Origin: Peptococcaceae bacterium UBA4068
GTDB lineage: Bacteria > Bacillota > Dehalobacteriia > UBA4068
Direction: 5' to 3'
NCBI GenBank assembly: GCA_002382665.1
Contig: DFZA01000005.1
Span: forward strand, 197,383-261,382
DNA: 64,000 nucleotides
Every line of letters begins with the position of its first letter. Positions within the stretch are counted from its first letter, which is position 1. This document shows positions 19,826 to 28,045 of the stretch, piece after piece. Position numbers and translations under genes: made by a program. Below the pieces are notes generated by a model. The model made no database searches, was not told the DNA's origin, and was given only the letters and a program-made list of their open reading frames with translations.

Positions 19826-19840
19826 TATACAAGTTAATAA

Positions 19841-19880
19841 AAAAGGAGGGTCAGTCCAAAACACCAGGCCCTCCTTTTAA
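19841..19880. terminator. Bidirectional terminator between convergent genes
   Basis: AAAAGGAGGG (19841-19850) and CCCTCCTTTT (19869-19878) form a perfect 10-bp stem, with A-rich and T-rich flanks suitable for either strand. Confidence 0.85.
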
Positions 19881-19892
19881 TAATTATTGTAA

Positions 19893-20364
19893 CTAATCCA
19901 TTATCTCAATAAATGCAGCAATTCTGGTGGTCAGTTGTCCGGAATCGCTTTGAGAATAATCTGTTTCAACGGTCAGGTAAGGGATCGCTTTATTTTTACA
20001 GAGATTACGGATTGACGCAGTTTCGATATTGTAGGTATGATAGGCCTGCAGCACTACATCAATCACACCGTCGACTTTGAATTCATCGATAAGTTCTTGG
20101 AGCATTTGCTCACGGCAGCGGTTGGGACTGAACACCGAGCATTCTATTTCAAGATACGCTGCGGCAATTTCGCCCATGATGTCCGGCGCTTGGTCGTCTA
20201 TATGGATTCGGTTTGCTTTGATACCGCTGCAGTTTTCGAAACAAATGACGGTGCCGCCATTGTTTTCAATTGTTCCTACTACTTTATCAATAACGCCTCC
20301 AGAAGGACAACCGGTAATCAGTATCCGTTTATTTTTAAATGAAGATCGGCATTTGATTAACCAT
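19893..20364 (-). pseudogene. Truncated, frameshifted 2-hydroxyacyl-CoA dehydratase D-component (HgdB/benzoyl-CoA reductase-like), C-terminal half only
   Basis: The open frame upstream to 20384 encodes a clear C-terminal half of the family: ILITGCPSGGVIDKVV, GGTVICFENCSG, VDGVIDVVLQAYHTYNIE, TVETDYSQSDSGQLTTR. Normal members are about 380-430 aa; here only about 150 residues remain. A perfect AAAGGAGG (20370-20377) and ATG (20362-20364) precede it, but that ATG reads only nine codons before TAA, one base out of phase with the conserved frame. No ATG, GTG or TTG opens the conserved frame before residue 'M' at 20177. So the gene is N-terminally truncated and frameshifted near an A-rich run, or needs a +1 shift. 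Probably a decaying remnant. Confidence 0.65.
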
Positions 20365-20402
20365 AAGAGCCTCCTTTGATGCTAAATGTATATGTATTTA
20401 GG

Positions 20403-21170
20403 TTAGGTCAGCTCTGCAGCTAGTTTGATATTGAAGTGCAGAGCATCTAATTGTAATCGTGACGATATACCGGCGGATAGTATATCCAATGCAGCGTTGA
20501 CCGCTGGATGAAAATAGCCGCCGTTTTGTTTTTGTTTAACACCGGCGGTTATTGCTGCATCAAGCAGGGAATGATCTGCAAGCCGCAATTGTTCGGGTAT
20601 GGCGGCCATTAACAGCGTATGTGATGAAAGTGTATTTCCGGTAAAGGATGATATCTCTGCAGGTTGCGGGTTAACGAATAGAAAACCATTACATTTGTTA
20701 TTACGGTAACCGAGTACATTAACGCAGTTGCCAGTCAAATAACCGATGGTTTTGTCAATCTCCATCATATCCTTGGGTGAGGTAGCGATTAAGGCACAGG
20801 GTAGATCAGACAACGCCGGTAGATCGCTGCAGATGTCTTCGCCCATGATACCGCCGATACCGCAGCTTACGGCTACGGTTATATCTGATGCGGCGCAGGC
20901 CGCCATGGTCCCGGAGGCTGTTAACGCGCCGGATAATCCGTCATAGAGCGCCTGATTAAAATGGACATGGTCAATTCTCAACGGTTCCATGGCGCGACTG
21001 CGAAAAGGCACAAATTGTTCAATATTACCCAAAACCAGCCGCCCTTGATCTATCCAGGCAAAAGTTGGGTTAGTGCAGTCAAAGGTTTGCACCAACTTAT
21101 CATCACTGACAGACGGCAGACCATGTGTCAGCAACGCAGTTTCTACTAAAAATCGGGGTTGTTGGTTCAT
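20403..21170 (-). CDS. Divergent PsuG/IndA-like pseudouridine-5'-phosphate glycosidase family protein
   Basis: 255 aa, shorter than usual PsuG (about 305). Reading by eye, VETALLTHGLP matches the ESTLITHGLP motif with its catalytic Glu, SGALTASGTMAACAASDITV and SCGIGGI match the ATTVAATM...ATGGIGGV region, ICSDLPAL matches ISADLxEL, and ATSPKDMMEID retains the Lys that forms the Schiff base with the ribose. IPEQLRLADHSLLDAAI and NIKLAAELT match the family C-terminus. The family interconverts pseudouridine 5'-phosphate with uracil and ribose 5-phosphate. No psuK kinase or nucleoside transporter is adjacent, so the substrate may differ. ATG at 21170 has GGAG six bases upstream. Confidence 0.65.
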   Translation of the reverse strand: MNQQPRFLVETALLTHGLPSVSDDKLVQTFDCTNPTFAWIDQGRLVLGNIEQFVPFRSRAMEPLRIDHVHFNQALYDGLSGALTASGTMAACAASDITVAVSCGIGGIMGEDICSDLPALSDLPCALIATSPKDMMEIDKTIGYLTGNCVNVLGYRNNKCNGFLFVNPQPAEISSFTGNTLSSHTLLMAAIPEQLRLADHSLLDAAITAGVKQKQNGGYFHPAVNAALDILSAGISSRLQLDALHFNIKLAAELT

Positions 21171-21180
21171 ATTAACTCCG

Positions 21181-21310
21181 TTGGCGATAGCGATTAACCG
21201 TCAGCCGCTCGCCAAGGTTAAGTACAGGAAGGGGGGCCCCCTGCCCTTGGCGATGCAGCTACGGGCGGCGATCACGTCGTCGCATAAGCTTTTCCCCTTA
21301 AGCATTTTGC
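21181..21310 (-). ncRNA. GC-rich structured leader upstream of the PsuG-like gene
   Basis: A GC-rich island in an AT-rich gap. On the minus strand CGCCAAGG (21252-21245) pairs with CCTTGGCG (21217-21210), enclosing a G-run/C-run segment. Just outside, CCGTAGCTGC pairs with GCGGCTGACGG with one bulge, making a long stacked helix. It ends about 30 nt before the ATG at 21170. I do not recognise the class. Could be a cis-regulatory RNA or a dispersed palindromic repeat. The remaining 21311-21626 is AT-rich with no gene seen. Confidence 0.45.
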
Positions 21311-21626
21311 TGATTCATTTTGTAAACGTATCAGATTACAAAACAATATATAATTCGTGATATTAGGCCCCATTTACCTGCAGTTATATCTATAAAATTC
21401 TATTATAATTGGAGTATTATATATTCGTTTTATTAATACACGGGTAATGTAGTGTTTATAATTAATCTCAAGGTTGAGGTCCAAATTTAGGACATTTATA
21501 ATAATTAATGTATTTACATATTATACATGTATAAGAATAATTAATGCAATATATATGGAAAATAAAGGATTTTAATCTTATTTGTCAAAAACTGTAAAAA
21601 GAATATTTATTTGGAGAAAATAGCTT

Positions 21627-23426
21627 ATGATTGATATCCAAATAATTGAAGATTATCAAAAATTTTTCGATTCGTTTAATACATTCGATATATATATTTA
21701 TTGTTTCGATATTCAGACTGGAGAAATTTATATCTCTCAGAGTGCTTCTAATATGTTTGGATATGCCAAAAATAAGTTTAATAAAAATTGGAAAAAAACA
21801 ATCCATCCCGATGATTTAAACGATGTGATCAACTGGCGGAAAGAGCTGCAAAGTGAGAAAAAAATCGATCAGCCGGCCAGTGTCAAATACAGAATTATCT
21901 GTGGCGACGGTGAAACAAGATGGGTCGAAAATCATATGTCGCCGGTAGAGGATTTATTCGGACAAATTCAGCAGTATATTGGGCTGCTTGTGGATATTAC
22001 CGAACAAAAAGATATAGAGAAAAAAATTGAATATTTGGCTTATCATGATACTCTGACCGGTCTGCCGAACAGAAACATTTTTAACGAATATATTAATAAG
22101 ACTTTATCGCGGGGAAAAAGAAAAGGTATCGGCATGGCGTTGTTGTATCTCGATCTTGACCGGTTTAAAATCATCAACGACACGATGGGCCATGAAATAG
22201 GAGATATTGTTCTGAAGTTGGTAGCTGATAGGCTTTTAAGCAGCGTGCGTGATATTGATATCGTTTCCCGGCAGGGGGGAGACGAATTTATTATATTGCT
22301 TGATGATGCAGACGTTGAGAAATCGGAATTGACGGCGCAACGGATACTATATTATCTCAAAGAACCATTTTTGATTGGTGACGAAGAGATGTATGTTACT
22401 GCCAGCATCGGTATCAGCTTGTATCCGCTGCATGGCGACGATGCGGAAACGTTGATACGTAAGGCAGATGAAGCGATGTTTATGGCAAAAGAAAACGGCG
22501 CTAATCTTTACTGTATATATCATAAAGACATGCAGAATAAAATAGTTCGCAGAATGCAGTTGGAACAGGCGCTGAAAAAGGCCATTGACGATAATGAGCT
22601 GTCAATTTATTATCAACCGATAATCAATTTCTTTTCCGGGGATATTGTCGGGATGGAAGCATTGCTGCGTTGGCAGCATGCGGATTTCGGGATGATCCAA
22701 CCAGAGGAATTTATACCGATTGCCGAAGAATCCGGTTTAATTTACGGCATAGGGGAATGGGTGCTTGAAAACGCCTGCAAAAGAAACAGACAGTGGAAAG
22801 ACGCAGGTTTTGGTCCTTTTCGAGTTATTGTGAATGTTTCCAATAAACAATTTAAGCAAAGGAATTTTATTGAGATAGTACAGGGCGTTTTGAATAAGAC
22901 CGGCCTTGCGCCATGCTGGTTGGAAATTGATATCAGCGAGGGTTTCCTACTGGATATTGATGAAGCCGTACCGATTACCAGGGATCTGGAAAAACTAGGC
23001 GTTAGGGTTTCGGTCGATGATTTTGGTACCGGTATTTTCTCATTTTCGGTTTTTAACCGTTTAACTATCGAATACTTAAAGATAGGTAGAAACCTTGTTC
23101 AGAATATGGATGATAGCAATACGCTTAACCTGATTAAAGCGATCATTCATATGGGTAAATCACTGAATCTAAAAATATTGGTTGAAGGAATCGAGAACAA
23201 AGAAGAAATCGAATTCTTTAAAGATCAGGAATGCTTTTTGGGGCAAGGTAATTATTATTGCCCGCCAGTATCTGCAGAAAAGGCGGAAATCTATCTCAGA
23301 GATTTCTTCGAATGGAAGATCAAATACGGCGGAAACAGCTTTGACCCGGATAAAATAAAAATGATCGAAGATGAGAATAAGAAGCTCAAACAGATGTTGG
23401 CGGAGTATTCTCTAAAAGAAGCCTAA
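21627..23426 (+). CDS. PAS-GGDEF-EAL c-di-GMP signalling protein
   Basis: 599 aa, no membrane helix, so cytoplasmic. PAS domain about 15-130 (YISQSASNMFGY, RWVENHMSPV). GGDEF domain about 145-300 with intact RQGGDEFIIL. EAL domain about 315-570: GMEALLRW, VNVSNKQF and VDDFGTG are intact, but the usual LEITES reads LEIDISEG and the usual KIDRSFV reads KIGRNLV, so two likely metal/substrate residues are changed. A C-terminal charged tail (KMIEDENKKLKQML) looks coiled-coil. The cyclase is probably active; phosphodiesterase activity is uncertain. TGGAGA precedes the ATG by about ten bases. It lies directly upstream of the NRPS operon, separated by a terminator. Confidence 0.9.
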   Translation: MIDIQIIEDYQKFFDSFNTFDIYIYCFDIQTGEIYISQSASNMFGYAKNKFNKNWKKTIHPDDLNDVINWRKELQSEKKIDQPASVKYRIICGDGETRWVENHMSPVEDLFGQIQQYIGLLVDITEQKDIEKKIEYLAYHDTLTGLPNRNIFNEYINKTLSRGKRKGIGMALLYLDLDRFKIINDTMGHEIGDIVLKLVADRLLSSVRDIDIVSRQGGDEFIILLDDADVEKSELTAQRILYYLKEPFLIGDEEMYVTASIGISLYPLHGDDAETLIRKADEAMFMAKENGANLYCIYHKDMQNKIVRRMQLEQALKKAIDDNELSIYYQPIINFFSGDIVGMEALLRWQHADFGMIQPEEFIPIAEESGLIYGIGEWVLENACKRNRQWKDAGFGPFRVIVNVSNKQFKQRNFIEIVQGVLNKTGLAPCWLEIDISEGFLLDIDEAVPITRDLEKLGVRVSVDDFGTGIFSFSVFNRLTIEYLKIGRNLVQNMDDSNTLNLIKAIIHMGKSLNLKILVEGIENKEEIEFFKDQECFLGQGNYYCPPVSAEKAEIYLRDFFEWKIKYGGNSFDPDKIKMIEDENKKLKQMLAEYSLKEA

Positions 23427-23451
23427 TAATTTAACAGATAAAAAATAAAGC

Positions 23452-23483
23452 AAAGGGTTTGAGTTTTGTTTATATATCTCATA
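23452..23483 (+). terminator. Terminator after the GGDEF-EAL gene
   Basis: AAAGGGTTTGAG and CTCATAACCCTTT form a stem with one bulge, followed by C and a short T-run. Confidence 0.7.
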
Positions 23484-23544
23484 ACCCTTTCTTATTGGAA
23501 CAAAACAAACGGTAACGCAGCATTTTTTCTAAAAAACTTGCAGC

Positions 23545-23614
23545 TTATCTGTAAATAGTAAAAGGAATTGATCAATTTATCCAGAATAACAAATCGACAA
23601 ATTATCTGTAAATA
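23545..23614 (+). promoter_or_regulatory. 13-bp direct repeats upstream of the NRPS gene
   Basis: TTATCTGTAAATA occurs at 23545-23557 and exactly again at 23602-23614, 57 bp apart (about 5.4 helical turns), just before the NRPS ATG at 23641. Possible regulator binding sites. Confidence 0.45.
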
Positions 23615-23640
23615 TCTGGTATTTTGGGGAGTATTGGCGA

Positions 23641-26600
23641 ATGGAGCATAAATATTATCCGTTGACTCATGTCCAAAAAAGTATTTGGTCCAGTGAACAG
23701 CTTTTTCCTGGCACAAGTATGAGCAATGTTGCCGGCACGATGAGGATATTGGCAAATGTTGATTTCGAGCTTTTAGAGCAGGCGGTTAATCTATTTATCA
23801 AAGAAAATGACGCTGCCCGTTTGCACATTACTGAAATCGATGGCGAACCTCTACAGTATGTTGTCGATTATCAATATAAAAAGCTTGATTTTTTTGATTT
23901 TGCCGGTAATATAAATGATTTGTTTAAATGGGACGAAAAGCAAGCAAAATTTCCCATGACTTTATTAGATACCGATCTTTACTATGTGGCGTTGGTAAGA
24001 ATTAACGATAATGACGGCGGTATATTTGTCAGAGTTCATCATCTTATTGCCGATGCCTGGACGATGGTTTTGATGGGTAACCAGTTTATCGAAAATTACA
24101 ATGATCTCAAAGAGGGTACCTATCTAGCCGATAGAACCAGGCCGTCTTTTATTGATTACATATCGTCTGAAGAAAAGTATTTTGAATCAAAAAGGTTTGA
24201 CAACGACCGTCAATACTGGTCAGGCAAATTTGCCAATTGGCAGGAAGCAACTGTTATAAAAAGCCGCAAAGAAAAAACCGGCTTGACCAAAGCCCGTCGC
24301 AAGACACAGATAATACCGCAAAAGCTCACTCAGAAAATCCGTGAATACTGCCAGCAAAATAAAGTCTCGGAATTTAGTTTATTTATGGCTGGTTTTGCTA
24401 TGTATATCAACAGGGTAACGGGTAAGGAGGATCTTGTATTAGGTTCGACTTTTTTAAATAGAGTTAACGCAGTCGAGCGAGAAACCGTTGGTATGTTTGC
24501 GAATATTGCTGTGCCAATGCGTTTTAATCTGCGGGATGATATGGATTTTAATACCTTTGTCGAGCAGGTATGCAAAGAAACACTCGGCGCATTGAAACAC
24601 CAAAAATATCCTTTTGATCTGATTCTCAAAGAAGTCAGAGAGAAAAATAAGACTGCAGTAAGTTTGTTTGATATTGTGCTGACATATCAAAATTCCAAGT
24701 TTATAAAACTTAGTAATTCGGACCAGTATATTACCAGATGGCACTTTAACGGCTATCAGATCGAATCGCTGATTATCAATCTTAACGACAGGGAAAGCGA
24801 CGGCCGTTTGATAGTGGACTACGATTATTCGACCGATTTGTTTTATGCCACTGAAATTGATTTTATCCATCAACATATAATTAATGTTCTTTGGCATGCG
24901 CTAGATAATCCTCAGAAAAAAATATGCAATCTGGAAATGCTATCGGAAAAAGAAAAACAGAAGATATTAAATAGATTTAACGATACCGCCGCTGATTTTC
25001 CACACGATAAAACCATCCAGCAGTTATTTGCCGAACAGGTGGAAAAAACGCCTGATAGCACCACGATAATGTTTGGTGAGCAGAGCTTGACATACCGTGA
25101 GTTAAACGAAAAGGCTAATGCACTGGCCAATATTTTGCGTGGCAAAGGCGTAAGGAACGACAGTGTGGTTGCTTTGATGCTGGATCGTTCAGTGGAAATG
25201 ATCATCGGCATTATGGGTATTCTCAAAGCCGGCGGAGCTTATCTGCCAGTTAATCCTATGTATCCGGAGGAACGGATTAGGTATGTACTTGAGGATTGCG
25301 GCGCCGGGATTATGCTGATCAACAATGAGATTAAAACAGCATCGTTTTACCAGCTAGAAGTTATTAATTTATCCGATGCGTCTTTATATACCGGTGATAA
25401 TTCAGAACCTGCGTATATCAGTTCAGCGCGGGATCTGGCCTATATTATCTACACTTCCGGTTCGACCGGTAAACCTAAAGGCGTTATGAATGAACACCGC
25501 AGTCTTGTTAACAGATTGCACTGGATGCAAAAAAAGTATCCGCTGGATCAAGACAGCGTTATCTTACAAAAAACGCCATTTTCTTTTGACGTATCGGTTT
25601 GGGAAATCCTCTGGTGGTCTATAGTTGGCGCAAAAGTTTGCCTGCTTGAACCAGGTGGAGAAAAAGATCCGCGAGCAATTATTGAGGCAATCAAAAAATA
25701 CCGCGTCACAACTATGCATTTCGTTCCTTCAATGTTGGCAATGTTTCTCAAGTTCCTGGAAAGCTACGATCATATCGATGACTTGTCTTCATTACAGCAG
25801 GTATTTTCCAGCGGGGAAGCGCTTAGCCTTCGCCAAACGGAAAAATTCAATCAACTGCTCAATAATGCTTTTGGGACGAGATTGGCCAATCTTTACGGTC
25901 CAACCGAAGCAGCAATCGATGTTTCCAGTTTCGATTGCTCGCCGCGTGTAGAATTGAATACCGTACCGATCGGTAAACCGATCGATAATATTAAGCTATA
26001 TATATTGGACAAACACCTCAATATGGTACCGATTGGAATTGCCGGTGAATTGTTTATCGGCGGTATTGGCCTGGCCAGGGGTTATATCAATAATCTACAG
26101 CTTACTGCCGAGAAGTTTATCCCCAACCCCTTTGATGACAATGACCGTTTATACAGAACCGGAGATCTTGCCAGATGGTATGCGGAAGGTGATATTGAGT
26201 ATCTTGGCAGAATTGACTTCCAAGTGAAAATACGGGGATTCCGTATTGAGTTAGGAGAGGTAGAAAATAAATTATTGCTTCACCCGGAAATAAAAGAGGC
26301 TGTGGTTACGGGAATAGAACAGGACGATAAAAAGTATCTTTGCGCGTACTATATTGGTAACTCTGAAGTTTCGTCCCGTAATCTCAAACATTTTCTCTTG
26401 AACGATCTGCCGGAATATATGATACCGTCATATTTTGTCAGGGTGCAATCTTTGCCGCTTTCCGCCAACGGAAAATTAGATAAAAAGATGCTGCCGTTGC
26501 CATCTGGCGGGGACAGTGAGGCTGTTTATGCTCCGCCGCGTAATGAGATTGAAAAGAAGCTGGTTGCTGCTTTCGAGGAGGCGCTTTTTACCAATATTAC

Positions 26601-28005
26601 AGAAAAAAGGGCGGTTGGCATTGACGACAATTTGTTTGACCTTGGCGCCGATTCTTTATTGGTACTGGTAATTTACTCCAAAATATATGGATATAACTGG
26701 GGACTTACCGCCAATGATTTCTATTCCTACCCCACGGTGCGTGAGCTGGCCGAGAAGATACAGGGTCAAATCGAAGAAAAACCGGCGGATGAACTGGTCT
26801 TAAGCAACGTAGCTACTGTGGAGTGGCCGGAAGATAGTATAGATATGCTGACAACCAGAGAAATCAATAATGTTTTGCTGACAGGCGCAACCGGGTTTTT
26901 GGGAGTACATATTTTAAGCGAACTGTTAGAGAGCAGTCAAAGCGTCGTATACTGTCTGGTTCGCGGAGAAAATCAGCAGGCTGCGGAAGCCAGACTGATT
27001 AAAATGCTTTCCATATATTTCGGGAACAAATACTTGACTTATCTCGGCAAGCGGGTTATATGCCTTAATGGGGATATCACATTGAGTAAATTAGGTTTGA
27101 CAGCGGATCGATACGAGATCTTGGGCAGGAGCATCGACTGTATTATCCATTCGGCTGCGATGGTCAAATATTTTGGCGATTATACGCGAATCGAACAAGT
27201 CAACGTTAAAGGCACCAGGGAAGTAGTCGATTTTGCGCTCAGATATAATATTAAGCTCAATCATATATCAACTGTTTCGGTGACCGGTGACTATCTTGTT
27301 GACAACGCTGTTGACGGCGAGTTTACGGAACGGAATTTCTATGTGGGACAGGATGTTTACGGCAATATCTATGTCCGGAGTAAATTTGAGGCGGAAAACT
27401 GCCTGCTTAAGGCTACTGAAAAGGGCTTAAGGGCGACTATTTTCCGCATGGGTAATTTGACGGGCCGGTATAGCGACGGCTTTTTCCAGCAAAACATTGC
27501 CGATAATGCCTTCTACAGCGCTATCGGCTCGGTTGTAAATACAGGTATTATCTCCGAGGGCATTTTAGCTGAACAAATTGAATTAACGCCGATTGATTGC
27601 GCGGCGCGGGCGATTGTCAAAATTGCCGCCACTAATGAAGCTGATGGCAGGATTTTTCATATCTTCAACAACAAAATGCTCAGTGTAGGTCACTTGCTGG
27701 AAATGTTCAGGAGTATTAATATTGCAATCAGACCAATGAATAATACCCAGATAGAGAAGCTGCTGAAACAAGAATTTAAGAGTAAAAACAAACGTGATCC
27801 AATGCAGGGTATGCTGGTTTACTTGAACGATACCGGAGACTTGGCGCATCGCGCAACTTTAGATATCAAGGCCGACTTTACGGTGGATTATCTGGCAAAA
27901 GCCGGATTTGTCTGGCCGCAGATTGATCAGGTATATTTATCAAAAGTACTGGAATATATGAGAAGTGTTAATTTCCTGCCGGCCGCAGTTGGCCGAATTG
28001 TTTAG
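23641..28005 (+). CDS. Single-module nonribosomal peptide synthetase: C-A(Ser)-T-thioester reductase
   Basis: 1454 aa. Condensation domain (about 1-430) with the active-site motif VHHLIADAW (HHxxxDG, last Gly is Ala). Adenylation domain (about 450-955): YIIYTSGSTGKPKG, NLYGPTEAAID, YRTGDLARW, KIRGFRIELGE and LSANGKLDKK. Specificity residues read by alignment with EntF/GrsA give D-V-W-H-F-S-L-I-D plus the terminal Lys, one change from the EntF serine code. Carrier domain: FDLGADSLLVL with the phosphopantetheine Ser near 1005. Reductase domain from VLLTGATGFLG (about 1079) with YVRSK (YxxxK). The C-first layout suggests acylation of Ser by an acyl-CoA/ACP or a partner, then reductive release as an aldehyde or alcohol. 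ATG 23641 is preceded by GGGGAG. Heads an operon with the kinase and regulator genes. Confidence 0.92.
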   Translation: MEHKYYPLTHVQKSIWSSEQLFPGTSMSNVAGTMRILANVDFELLEQAVNLFIKENDAARLHITEIDGEPLQYVVDYQYKKLDFFDFAGNINDLFKWDEKQAKFPMTLLDTDLYYVALVRINDNDGGIFVRVHHLIADAWTMVLMGNQFIENYNDLKEGTYLADRTRPSFIDYISSEEKYFESKRFDNDRQYWSGKFANWQEATVIKSRKEKTGLTKARRKTQIIPQKLTQKIREYCQQNKVSEFSLFMAGFAMYINRVTGKEDLVLGSTFLNRVNAVERETVGMFANIAVPMRFNLRDDMDFNTFVEQVCKETLGALKHQKYPFDLILKEVREKNKTAVSLFDIVLTYQNSKFIKLSNSDQYITRWHFNGYQIESLIINLNDRESDGRLIVDYDYSTDLFYATEIDFIHQHIINVLWHALDNPQKKICNLEMLSEKEKQKILNRFNDTAADFPHDKTIQQLFAEQVEKTPDSTTIMFGEQSLTYRELNEKANALANILRGKGVRNDSVVALMLDRSVEMIIGIMGILKAGGAYLPVNPMYPEERIRYVLEDCGAGIMLINNEIKTASFYQLEVINLSDASLYTGDNSEPAYISSARDLAYIIYTSGSTGKPKGVMNEHRSLVNRLHWMQKKYPLDQDSVILQKTPFSFDVSVWEILWWSIVGAKVCLLEPGGEKDPRAIIEAIKKYRVTTMHFVPSMLAMFLKFLESYDHIDDLSSLQQVFSSGEALSLRQTEKFNQLLNNAFGTRLANLYGPTEAAIDVSSFDCSPRVELNTVPIGKPIDNIKLYILDKHLNMVPIGIAGELFIGGIGLARGYINNLQLTAEKFIPNPFDDNDRLYRTGDLARWYAEGDIEYLGRIDFQVKIRGFRIELGEVENKLLLHPEIKEAVVTGIEQDDKKYLCAYYIGNSEVSSRNLKHFLLNDLPEYMIPSYFVRVQSLPLSANGKLDKKMLPLPSGGDSEAVYAPPRNEIEKKLVAAFEEALFTNITEKRAVGIDDNLFDLGADSLLVLVIYSKIYGYNWGLTANDFYSYPTVRELAEKIQGQIEEKPADELVLSNVATVEWPEDSIDMLTTREINNVLLTGATGFLGVHILSELLESSQSVVYCLVRGENQQAAEARLIKMLSIYFGNKYLTYLGKRVICLNGDITLSKLGLTADRYEILGRSIDCIIHSAAMVKYFGDYTRIEQVNVKGTREVVDFALRYNIKLNHISTVSVTGDYLVDNAVDGEFTERNFYVGQDVYGNIYVRSKFEAENCLLKATEKGLRATIFRMGNLTGRYSDGFFQQNIADNAFYSAIGSVVNTGIISEGILAEQIELTPIDCAARAIVKIAATNEADGRIFHIFNNKMLSVGHLLEMFRSINIAIRPMNNTQIEKLLKQEFKSKNKRDPMQGMLVYLNDTGDLAHRATLDIKADFTVDYLAKAGFVWPQIDQVYLSKVLEYMRSVNFLPAAVGRIV

Positions 28006-28045
28006 GTTAAGGTTTTATAATTAAGACCAGGTAAAGGGTATAAGC

